The translations under genes were made by a program, and so were the position numbers. This document shows, piece by piece, positions 10,401-18,198 of a stretch of DNA of 18,720 nt (position 1 is its first letter; the number at the start of each line of letters is the position of its first letter). This stretch comes from Dissophora ornata (Eukaryota; Mortierellomycota; Mortierellomycetes; Mortierellales; Mortierellaceae): positions 1 to 18,720 of the forward strand of contig MU617222.1 of the NCBI GenBank assembly GCA_025201705.1, written 5' to 3'. The notes beneath the pieces are model-generated. The model saw only the letters and a list, made by a program, of their open reading frames with translations. It was not told where the DNA came from and searched no databases.

Positions 10401-11147
10401 GGTTCGAACAAAGGTGTCGGGAATGGCTACATTCTTACCTTGAACTGCGACAACTTGTCAGTGGTCAGCTCGCCCTCCAGGACGCGAATAGGCACATACG
10501 CGTTCAATTCAGCGAGATGTGGCCTGGAGACAACATCTCGGGGCTTGCCAATGTCCTCCTTGGTCAGAAAGAACTATTCGTGGAGGCGGCGCCAGGACAG
10601 TGGACATTAGTACTCTAGATCAGATCCCGACAGGCATTTGCAGCCTCTCTATTAAGCGTCGTCCATACCTGGGTCGACAAGTCTGTGAGCTGCACTGGGG
10701 CAGGGTCGTATAGAGTAACACTCTTGACGCCAGCAAGAACAACGTTCTTGGCTGGATAAAAGCAATGACAAAGGAATGCGATATTAGTAATCGACCGCGG
10801 AACAAAAAGGAACGCCACTGTTTGTGCAGGTGAGACACGTACCAATTTCGATTCCCAGGCCCTTGACGCCGACAATCAAAATGTTGGAGGTACCCATCTT
10901 CTTCATGGCCTCATGACCAAGGACATATCTAGATTATTCAGAAATATCGCATCGTTAGTGCCGCTGCCTTCAACTGTCCTGAGCAAGAGCGAGTCAGAGC
11001 CTTGGAGACTCTAAGACACATGTAATGGAGGCGATCCGCAGTCAAGACTACGTGTCGTTCGATGGGGTTCCATGTTGAAGGGTGGAGCACTTACAACTGG
11101 CGAGAGTAGAGACCCTCGTCAATGGCATTTTCTTTTTCGACTTCCAT
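7488..11147 (-). CDS. UBA1: Ubiquitin-activating enzyme E1, seven exons
   Basis: It adenylates the ubiquitin C-terminus with ATP, takes ubiquitin on a cysteine as a thioester and passes it to E2 enzymes, in nucleus and cytosol. Exons (minus strand): 11147-11095, 10928-10843, 10751-10669, 10573-10439, 10349-9921, 9811-9605 and 9518-7488; 3024 nt, 1007 residues (yeast Uba1 1024). The first, inactive adenylation half carries SRQL at 15-18 and [12 protein letters not shown] at 38-49. The first catalytic-Cys half-domain lies around exon 5. The active adenylation domain has [13 protein letters not shown] at 430-442 and [17 protein letters not shown] at 459-475. The catalytic Cys is residue 589 in PLCTLKNFP. 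The C-terminal ubiquitin-fold domain ends near [12 protein letters not shown]. The ATG sits directly before the conserved EGLYSRQL. Intron 6 has a weak donor (GTTCGA), but phase and homology support it. A TATATA lies about 41 bp before the ATG. UBA6 or SUMO/NEDD8 E1s fit less well on length and motifs. Confidence 0.97.
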
Positions 11148-11605
11148 GCTGGGTGTGGTAGTAGGTTTTGACAGGAGGTGGGGGGAATATATAACAGTGA
11201 TAAAGAAGAAGAGAGAACGTAAATGAATAAATGAATGAGAGAGAAGGAACAAGGAACACGTCTCCTCGCCTTCGAGACGCTCTTTTGGCGTGCTCCGTGA
11301 CTGGGTCACGTTACAGAGTTGTGGGGCAACGTACGCGTACGGGACAAGTATGCGCCACCATTGCCGTTGCTATCGCGGCACCATGGCTTCACAATGCGAT
11401 CCACAATGCGATTTACTGCATATCTTCAAGCTGCAAGACATTTCCTATCCACAAGAAAATGAGGGATGGTTTTTATACAGGGCACTAAAGACTATGGATT
11501 ATTCTAAGTGGTTTGATACATTTGCAAAAAAAACTGGTCTATACAACAACAGCGGCGGAGCGAACTCTGCCTCTGATATGGTCTCGAGGCTGGTTTTTCG
11601 TGCTC
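11148..11605. other. Intergenic region upstream of UBA1
   Basis: This 458-bp gap holds the UBA1 promoter and the 3' end of the 11606 gene, both on the minus strand. Seen from UBA1 it has TATATA at 11188-11193 and a pyrimidine-rich stretch (TCTCTCTTCTTC type) further upstream. A 94-codon plus-strand open frame from an ATG at 11384 crosses into the neighbour's last exon; its protein looks like no family, so I treat it as chance. Confidence 0.55.
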
Positions 11606-12503
11606 TCAACCTTCAAGCGCATCGAACTCGGTCTGTGCCCGGATGGCCTCGACCCATTGCGAGATAGGGTCAGCTGCTGATCCTGACCGCCCATTGTTCT
11701 CGTGCACGAGTAGCATAACTTGGTCGCCGTCCTTGAGCGCAAACATATACAAAGCTTCTTGGTCTCCATCGATCGGCTCAAAGCCAAGACCGTTCGCTTT
11801 CCTGAACAGACTCAGCTCGGGCCACGAGTCTTCTGATCTGTCCCCTGCAACCGGGCATAGTTGAGTGTACAGTGTCTTTTTAAAACGGCGGACAGTTTCC
11901 AGCTAGTGCAAATGGGAACACCATAGACCATAGACAGACGGGTCAGCGCATTGGGACAGGGTCAAAACTTGTGTTTCTTGACAAAAAAAAACTTCCCCCC
12001 CCCCCTCTCAAAAAAAATGAAAAAGAAAAAAAGATAAAAGTGCCCTACATTGTCGACGAGAACATCTTTACTCGTCCCCTCGGGTGCAGTAAGTGGTTTC
12101 CACGATGGCGCGTGAAAGGGTGTTGAGGCATCGCCGAGCATGTACTCCACAAACACCTTCGCGCAGTAGTTGACGCTCGATCCAATGCTGTAGTCGTAAT
12201 CATAAATTATTGCCAGAGGAAAAATCGAGAGGGATGAGTGAGTTGCGACAAGCAACAGCAGCAACGTAGAGCTGTACGCTACATACCATACCCACAGCAA
12301 AATGCCAACTCGATCACAACATACCTTGTCAAATCCCGAGTTGCAGCACACCGACGAAGACCACCGCTCGAGATTGGGCGTGCCAGTGAAGCATATGCGA
12401 AATCGTCCACCTTTTCAGACGAGGAATCTGAGTGGAGTTTGGAGTCCACCCGAGCATGTGTGGTTCGGAAATAGGAGTTGGCTGCTTGCTCCGTCATGGC
12501 CAT
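11606..12503 (-). CDS. Unrecognised 204-residue protein, three exons
   Basis: Exons on the minus strand are 12503-12325, 12187-12049 and 11902-11606 (introns of 137 and 146 bp; donors GTATGT and GTAGGG, acceptors CAG and TAG); 615 nt with phases that agree. The ATG at 12503 has a good context (AAAATGGCC) and a second ATG two codons later. Exon 1 is polar and Ser-rich. Exon 2 starts with SSVNYCAKVFVEYMLGD, probably a helix, and runs into a Pro/Thr segment. Exon 3 has a helix-like start (LETVRRFKKTLYTQLC) and a strand-like core (EALYMFALKDGDQVMLLVHENN), closing with ISQWVEAIRAQTEFDALEG. It has no signal peptide or membrane span and may be a small soluble alpha/beta protein. I considered the Ran-binding Mog1 fold because of size, but its typical N-terminal motif is not seen. 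Function unknown. Confidence 0.68.
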
Positions 12504-13410
12504 TTTGATTTGTGTGAAGTCAGCGGGCAGCACAATCGCGAACGTCAGTGAGGATGGCGATATAAAGAGAAGAGAAAAATAGGGGATATGATTTACTCAG
12601 TCTGTTAGAGGAGAGATTATAGGGTGTTTTTTTTGGGGGGGGAGAGATTTCGTGTAAAGATGGTGTTAGTGTCGAAGGTGTAGTTGTCGGTTGGATAGCA
12701 GAGAAACAGAGATAGAGATAGAGAGAATGAGATAGAGAAAGAGATGGAGAAAATCGTTGATTAACGTGAAGGGTAGAAGAAAGGGCAAAAAAGCCGTGCG
12801 CGGTGTGATGATGAGCAAAGGAAGTGCTGTGAGGACGAAAGAGCTGGTTCGTTCGCGAGAATTAAATAGCGGGCTGGTTGGAAGGCGTTCGTTTTGTCGA
12901 TGAAGTGTGATGATTTGCAAGAGATCTAAGAATGAAGTGTGTGAGATGTGCTGGCTATGGAGATGCGGGGTAACGGAGGTAGAGAGCACGGTGTGGAGAA
13001 AGAGAGAAGGGAGAGGAGGAGAGAAGGGATAGGAAGAGAGAAGGGACAGGATGAGAGAAGGGATAGGAAGAGTGAGCAAAAAGGGAAAAGGGTCGGTGTG
13101 GATGAGCGAAACAGCAGCATAGAGATGGTTTGAGGCGCCGTCGCACGAAACGGCTCTGAACGACGGAGGGCTTTGGCGAAAAGGACAGGAAGGATAGATG
13201 GATGGCCAATGCTTTTATTTTTTTCCCGCGTTTGACGAAGCACAGATGGCCGGAGCGAGAGGGGCAGTGTAGTGGGGACAATATCGACAGTTGGCATGCA
13301 AGCAGGACAAAGACACAACAAGGTCCCCAAGCAAGGGGGAGATCAATGCGAGTCCTGGTCGCTCAGCGCAAGGATAGTATGCGTGTTTGCAGCACGCCTC
13401 TTTTTCTCAG
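12504..13410. other. GA-rich non-coding region with tandem repeat
   Basis: This is the upstream region of the minus-strand gene that starts at 12503. From about 12690 to 13135 the plus strand is strongly purine-rich (GAGA and AAGGG types), so the minus strand is a long pyrimidine tract, as in many fungal promoters and leaders. It includes T8G9 near 12627-12642 and a 17-bp tandem repeat at 13002-13069. Open frames on the minus strand here are Ser/Leu/Pro-rich translations of the CT tract and are not credible genes. Confidence 0.6.
13002..13069. repeat. 17-bp tandem repeat, four copies
   Basis: Units based on GAGAGAAGGGATAGGAA start at 13002, 13019, 13036 and 13053. Units 2 and 4 are identical; units 1 and 3 differ at a few positions, and a fifth, decayed copy may follow at 13070. 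Seventeen is not a multiple of three, which argues against a coding repeat. It could expand or contract by slippage or form purine-motif triplex DNA; that is inference. Confidence 0.85.
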
Positions 13411-13756
13411 TTTAAGCTCGCCAAAGGCTACATCATTGCTGCCATCGTCACTAACACCAGTCTCGATTGTATCCTGAATCCCTACTCCCCTGTCCTGCTC
13501 CTACTCCCGCTCCTGTACTTTTTTTTAATGTTGTCAATTGCTTTGTTTCGGTCCTGATCTGATCTAGACCCTTTCTATTAGGTCCAGTGCCCGTGAACTA
13601 ATCGGCGCACTAACCGCCCTTCTGGATGTTGAGCTGCACGATCCAAAGCCTGGCCGAAAAAGGGACGGTGTGGGTGGGAAAAAAAGGAGCAACAGGGGGG
13701 GAGAAAGCAACAGCGACAGCAACACCAGAAGACAGCAACGACAAGAGGGTAGATGA
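13411..13756 (+). other. Exon-like stretches of an uncertain gene
   Basis: Two pieces look coding. From 13411, straight after a strong acceptor (TTTTTCTCAG), the frame reads FKLAKGYIIAAIVTNTSLD. From 13582, after CTATTAG, it reads SSARELIGALTALLDVELHD and runs to a TGA at 13754-13756. A GTACTT donor at 13515 would join them in phase (67-bp intron). I found no matching first exon with a good donor, and the end of the first piece becomes low-complexity. This may be a small gene with a missed start, a decayed gene, or chance. It would be convergent with the small gene ending at 13847. Confidence 0.22.
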
Positions 13757-13846
13757 AATGAATAATGCAATGGCACCAGCAGTTACAAGTTACATAAGAA
13801 TTTGGGGGATAATCATGCAACCCTTACTCCGATCATTTAGGATTGC

Positions 13847-14473
13847 CTAGCGCATCCGTCGTCTTTTGCCAAGCTCCCACTCCCACTCCCTTCAACGGAA
13901 AACAGAAATACAAAGTGCAAGAAAAGAAACAAGGTGTAAGGCGAGGTAAGGAGATCTAAATACCGAGATAGAGGGGGGGAGGGGTTTCCCATGGAGGTAG
14001 CCGATCTTCAACTCACCATGGATCGGTGAATGCGCTGTCATTCTTGGTGCGTTTCCAAGATAGCCGGCCTGCAGGAGAAGACGGAAAAGCGAAGTGAGGA
14101 GCGAAGAGGGGAGTTGCACGAAGGAGTAGAGAGCGAGGCGACGAGGGCGGAGTGTAGCAAAAAACAAGAGTAAAGAACATCAGATCAAGCAAAAGTATCG
14201 GGCGTGATACCCAGGCGAGGGCGCACCGGAATATAGAACAGGTAATTGCTGAACAGACGAGTACCAAACAAGGACTGACCGTTGAAAAAGGGACAAGGGC
14301 GGTTTGAGGCCAAGAACGCTGCTGATCTGATCTTTTTGGAAACAGTATGAACCAGAACGAGCGTATGGGGAGAAGACGAGAAAGAAAGTCGAACGACTGT
14401 ATGAAAAGACAGTGTTTCTCATGACCATACTCTGGTGCCGATGGGCTAAGCTACAGTGTTGAGTGGAGGACAT
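13847..14473 (-). CDS. Small basic protein, about 82 residues, split by introns
   Basis: The last three exons fit well on the minus strand. One ends at 14211 (reading SLFGTRLFSNYLFYIPVRPR), then a 142-bp intron. The next is 14068-14017 (RLSWKRTKNDSAFTDP), then a 127-bp intron with donor GTGAGT. The last is 13889-13847 (EWEWELGKRRRMR and TAG). Phases agree across both introns, and the joined peptide is rich in Arg, Lys, Trp and Tyr. The N-terminus is uncertain. One solution is an ATG at 14473, exon 14473-14431 and a second exon 14321-14211, giving 82 residues. Another would use more of the Arg/Ser-rich frame around 14330-14430, which resembles a mitochondrial presequence. Small size, high charge and aromatic content recall mitochondrial ribosomal or respiratory accessory proteins, but I cannot assign a family. 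It is divergent from the gene at 14743. Confidence 0.5.
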
Positions 14474-14742
14474 CTTCCCCGGCTGTTTCTTTGGGGACCG
14501 CCTGCTTGCATTCTTTATACGCCCGAGAACTATCCGTCTTTCGCCCTTGTTTCTTTCACTCGCGGTGGTACTTCTGCAGGAACCACAAACAACAAGACTG
14601 GCAGGCGTAAAGTGGCCACAGTTGCGGCCGCTCCTCAAACGTCCATACGTTTCACATCCAACGAGAGAAGTATGCCTCCTAGCATTATTTGCCTTTTGAC
14701 ATCGCCCGGCACCGAAGTCTCCTCTCCATTCCGCGCTCCACA
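14474..14742. promoter_or_regulatory. Shared intergenic region of a divergent pair
   Basis: This 269-bp segment separates the proposed start of the small minus-strand gene (14473) from the plus-strand start at 14743 and probably holds both promoters. The right part is pyrimidine-rich on the plus strand (CTCCTCTCCATTCC). No clear TATA box was seen. If the minus-strand gene starts elsewhere, the boundaries change. Confidence 0.35.
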
Positions 14743-15225
14743 ATGCCCCTTCAAGACGCCAACGATCCAGCTTCTCACTGCCTGGGCCTCATCCAGCCCT
14801 TCTATACCTCTTTTGCCTACGGTCAATCCTCTCACACGTCCTTGGCAGTCTCCAACAGCGGCAGCACCACCAACAACGCCGCAAGCTTGAGCTTCAATCC
14901 TCCCAAGGAAGAGGTGGACTACGAAGAAGCATTGCGATATTTGTTCACGGATGCCAAGCAAGACGCAGCTGCGAGAGAACTTTGTCAAGAGATTGGCCTT
15001 GCAATGCAACCACCAATCGAGTTAGGGGTTTTACTGTACTTGTTTCGACTGCAAGCAATTGGTCGGATCAAGGAGTGGCCTTTACTGTTTGGCAAAGATA
15101 ATTCATTTATTCTCTATCTGCTGGACAAGATGGCCAAGAACGAGTTTCCGAAAGACAGCGAGAATGAAAAGATGATTTGGGAACTTCGTCGAAGAGAGAC
15201 TGCTGAATGGCTCAGTAACAGATAA
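14743..15225 (+). CDS. Unrecognised 160-residue protein, single exon
   Basis: An intronless frame of 161 codons including the stop. The ATG at 14743 has a fair context (CTCCACAATGCC); the frame extends upstream only through non-ATG codons. Residues 1-50 are Ser/Asn/Thr-rich and probably disordered. From about residue 57 it becomes helical and well conserved in appearance: VDYEEALRYLFTDAKQDAAA, then ELCQEIGLAMQPPIELGVLL, YLFRLQAIGRIKEWPLLF and a charged end (IWELRRRETAEWLSNR). The hydrophobic LGVLLYLFRL stretch is too short and charged at its edges for a confident membrane span. The pattern suggests a compact helical adaptor, but I do not recognise a family. An AATAAA 33 bp past the stop supports a transcript. 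The gap to the next gene is 252 bp, same strand. Confidence 0.7.
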   Translation: MPLQDANDPASHCLGLIQPFYTSFAYGQSSHTSLAVSNSGSTTNNAASLSFNPPKEEVDYEEALRYLFTDAKQDAAARELCQEIGLAMQPPIELGVLLYLFRLQAIGRIKEWPLLFGKDNSFILYLLDKMAKNEFPKDSENEKMIWELRRRETAEWLSNR

Positions 15226-15257
15226 ACCACAGTAGGAAGGAAGAGCAAAGGCAGCAA

Positions 15258-15263
15258 AATAAA
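15258..15263 (+). terminator. Poly(A) signal AATAAA for the 14743 gene
   Basis: An exact AATAAA in an A-rich context, 33 bp after the TAA at 15223-15225 and about 215 bp before the next start codon. Confidence 0.5.
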
Positions 15264-15477
15264 AGTAAGAAACGAGCAGCTTTGCCAGTCTCACAACTGT
15301 CGACGTGTCGCGTCGCGTTAGTGGCAATAATCTTCCGTAGTCGCAGGGTTAACGAATTCGGCGTTGGGTCTTCGAAAGTCGAAACGAAAAGCAAACGCGG
15401 CTTTTGTCATCACCACTCATCCCTCCAGTCTGCCGAAAAGAAGAATCCGCCAGCAGTCAGGACTTCAGGACATCGCC

Positions 15478-16971
15478 ATGTTTACATCAAAGAAACAAGT
15501 CATCGCCATTGCCATCGGTCTCCTTGCCGTGGCCATCGGAGTAGTTGCAGCAGAGGAGCCCGATTGCACAGTGACACATCCCACCTCAGGAAAGTATTAT
15601 GACCTTAGCCCATTGATCAGGAAGGACTCTGAGTAAGTCTTTTTTTTGTCTTCTCAGTCAGAGGGGAGCCAACGCAGCTTTATAAGCACTATCGCCGGCT
15701 AATAAGGAAGCGGACGTTGTCCGTTTGGTCTTGGCGCAAGGAACCGATACGTCGTTATACTCACTTTTCTTGCTCAAATAAAACAAAAGTCAGGACTGGA
15801 CACCTGAGACTGGTGCGGACAAGTCAATGGATTTCAAACTGAACGTCTGCCACACAGTCCTGCAAAAGGAGCTTGATGTCAAGTACCCGGATGATATCGC
15901 ATCCTGGGGCAAGAAGAACAAAGGCACATCGTTAGGGTAAGGCTTGGCACTGGCACGATGACACCGATAATATTGCTCAAAAATGCCGCGATTCTGACCC
16001 GTGGACATTGGTTGGTGGTGTCGTTAACAGCAAGCTGAGCAAGAACCCATTCTTCAGAGGTAATGTACAATCTGCTCAGTTGTATGTTGCTGTAGTGCAC
16101 CTCTTGTACACGCGGCCAGGGTTCTGAAACGTGTTTTCTTCGCTCTGTTTAGGCGACAGCTTGCTTCTGGAATACAAGGATGGAGATGATTGTCCGAATA
16201 CCAACGGAAACTACAAAAAATCGACACTGATCCGTTTCATATGCGATACCTCAGTCACTGGTCAGGTACGAGAGCTGCCAAAGAAAATGCACAGTCGCAC
16301 AACAGCCTATAACTTCTGCTAGGGCTAGGCTTGGCAGCCCGTGTATACGTGGCACATTGCTGGAACGACATTCATCTTCCTTCCTTCAATCTTTTGACAC
16401 ATCTATAGGGCAACCCATTCTTACTGTCCAACAACAATGACTGCAACTACTGGTTCGAGTGGCGCACGCCTTCTGCATGTTCTGTGGAGCGCCCCAGTGG
16501 CAGCAGTGGCGGTGGCGTCTTTGGCACAATGTAAGCTGTCAATAACTGCAGAGCATTCGAACACAGTACGCATACCGAAGAAAGTCCACACACTCACCCA
16601 TTTTCTATCTACGGCATGTGTAGTATTGGCGTTGCATTCTTTGTCTACTTTTTTGGAGGCATCGCATACAATCGCATTGTGCACCACGAACGAGGACTTA
16701 AACAGATTCCTAATTACCACTGGTGGGCTGAGGCCTTTGACTTCACCAAGGTACAGGCTTCATTAACGAGATTTGATGGTCCGACGCGAATGTCATGACT
16801 GATGAATTTGCAAGGCTAACTTGTGTGTGTGTTGTTGAATATCAGGATATGGCGGTCATCCTATTTGCCAAGTGCTACAGACCAAAGCGCTCGCAGACGT
16901 ACCACAACCTCCCTGTGGACTCTGAGATCAACACGCTGATCGACGATGACTATGAAGATGACGAAGTTTGA
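15478..16971 (+). CDS. Mannose-6-phosphate receptor-like (MRH) membrane protein, seven exons
   Basis: Probably a type I sorting receptor or lumenal-glycan reader of the Golgi/endosome system, related to animal cation-dependent M6P receptor and fungal Mrl1/Atg27-like proteins. Exons: 15478-15632, 15790-15936, 16031-16059 (29 nt), 16153-16265, 16409-16530, 16624-16750 and 16846-16971; 819 nt, 272 residues. Residues 1-25 are a signal peptide (KKQ then a hydrophobic core ending VVAAEE). Residues 30-172 form one MRH domain with six Cys (30, 72, 124, 141, 160, 172), YYDLSPL at 40-46, LLLEYKDGDDC at 114-124, STLIRFIC at 134-141 and CNYWFEWRTPSAC at 160-172. A Gly/Ser linker leads to a membrane span at about 185-204. 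The tail has GLKQIP like the animal receptor, a YHNL (YxxPhi) sorting motif at 250-253 and an acidic end. Lys133 and Asn157 stand where M6P binders have Arg and Glu. ATG context is GCCATG. Confidence 0.87.
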
Positions 16972-17108
16972 AGGATGAAGAGATATTACGGTACAGGGAG
17001 AGAGAAATTATACGTAAATGGTCATTCGAGACAGAACATGAGACAGGCAAGCGGACAGACAATAGGAATGTTCGCCATGGCACGGACATGTTGGACGACC
17101 TGCAGAGT

Positions 17109-17114
17109 AATAAA
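17109..17114 (+). terminator. Poly(A) signal AATAAA for the MRH gene
   Basis: An exact AATAAA, 138 bp downstream of the TGA at 16969-16971; a plausible 3' end for the MRH transcript. No better match lies closer to the stop. Confidence 0.4.
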
Positions 17115-17390
17115 GGCCATGTTAAGGAGTTTTCTATCTTTGATTATGTCAGATGTTTCCAGATTGTTGTTTGTGTCGTTGCTGACATCTCAAGGTTTAA
17201 CCTGACGGAAATGTTTGAGTGGTCAGTGGTGCCTGAATTGATTTTTTATTTTGTTTGGGTTTCAGCAGAAGTCATCCGATGGCAAGAATACAAGATGCAA
17301 AAAACACACAGACACATCCTCAATTCGCCACACAGACACAGATCGCTTATCGGAGGACCACGGCACTGCAGCCGACGTGCGGCATACTTG

Positions 17391-17424
17391 TGCATGTATT
17401 ATACATGACATGCATGTACATGCA
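17391..17424. repeat. Inverted repeat TGCATGTA / TACATGCA
   Basis: TGCATGTA at 17391-17398 pairs with TACATGCA at 17417-17424; a second TGCATGTA at 17411-17418 gives overlapping smaller palindromes (ACATGCATGT). It could form a short cruciform or RNA hairpin, or be a binding site for a dimeric factor. Function unknown. Confidence 0.55.
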
Positions 17425-17689
17425 GAGGAGGAAAGCAAACGGGTGCAGGGGAGGATGGGCACTGGTGTCAATTGGATTGGAACAGTACTTACCAGCACAA
17501 GATGCAAAGGGGGGAGAGTCGCGGCCATCGCACGGCGACGGAGGCCATCTCGCGGACATCTCGTTTTCGGGTGTGGTACAGCGAGATTGTACACACGCGG
17601 CAGACACATTGATGGGGGCGAGGTATGCCCAGTGACGATGTGTTCTCGTCCACTGGCGCTGTCGCCTCGTGTTGACCACTCTCTGACTC

Positions 17690-18198
17690 TTTTAAACTCC
17701 TTGCGTGCTAGCAAGCTGCTGACCCTCGTTTTTTGTATTTTTGTCCTCTTCTACGCTTCCTTTCTGCTCTTCTCCTCGTCATCCCCCTTTCCTCCTCTTT
17801 TTTTATGTCCTTCACGCCACTATCCGCCTCCCGCTCCTCTTCTCGTCGCTAACCATTCTTGCCTTGTCCCAACAAGAACTCGTCGAGTTTACCTTCGCTT
17901 TACTTTCTCTCTGCATCTGATTCTCTTCATTCGCCTTTCGAAGAGCAGACGGACAGAAAGAGAAGAGCCCGCCCATTTTGCCTTCATCGCTCTTTTGTTG
18001 TTCTTTCTCCATCACTTAATCATTCTTCGTAGACATCACCTCTCCCTCACATCTACATCCTCCCTCCCGAATCAGTGCCTCATTTCCCTCTTTAACGACC
18101 TCCACGCACTGTAAATAAGCCGAAGCTCCAAAAAAAAAAGACGTCCTTCTATACGACTAACGCCACCACCTCGCCCACTCTATTTTCACCACATCATT
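17690..18198 (+). promoter_or_regulatory. Pyrimidine-rich promoter/leader of the 18199 gene
   Basis: About 500 bp strongly enriched in C and T on the plus strand (TTCCTCCTCTTT and CATCCTCCCTCCC types) directly before the ATG at 18199. Such CT-rich blocks are common upstream of strongly expressed fungal genes and around their transcription starts. The last 15 bp before the ATG are CACCACATCATT-like. No TATA box was identified. The role is inferred from composition and position. Confidence 0.45.

Larger units (their letters stand above)
16972..17689. other. 3' region and gap after the MRH gene
   Basis: No gene supported. It holds a poly(A) signal at 17109-17114 and an inverted repeat at 17391-17424. 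Between about 17251 and 18114 one plus-strand frame stays open for 287 codons, but its upstream end begins at a TTG, its composition is erratic (His/Arg/Ser, then Ser/Leu/Pro-rich) and it matches no family I know. Confidence 0.5.

Noticed and set aside
10395..10412. GGTTCGAAC, resembling a tRNA B box
   Set aside because: It sits within a UBA1 intron, and no A box, acceptor stem or cloverleaf could be drawn around it.
11384..11667. A 94-codon plus-strand frame from an ATG between UBA1 and the 11606 gene
   Set aside because: It has no recognisable family, no splice or poly(A) support, and its end overlaps the better supported last exon of the minus-strand gene.
12666..13330. Overlapping minus-strand frames rich in Leu, Ser and Pro
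   Set aside because: They are translations of the CT-rich strand of a purine/pyrimidine tract, including the 17-bp repeat, and not proteins.
14456..14890. A 144-codon plus-strand frame overlapping the 14743 gene
   Set aside because: It is in a different frame from the 14743 gene, is Pro/Ser/Thr-rich and has no good start; the 14743 frame has the more protein-like sequence and a poly(A) signal.
17251..18114. An 864-bp open frame on the plus strand, the second longest in the window
   Set aside because: It begins at a TTG, has erratic composition and no recognisable domain, and its second half is a translation of a CT-rich promoter tract (Ser/Leu/Pro/Phe). Chance openness in low-complexity DNA is more likely.
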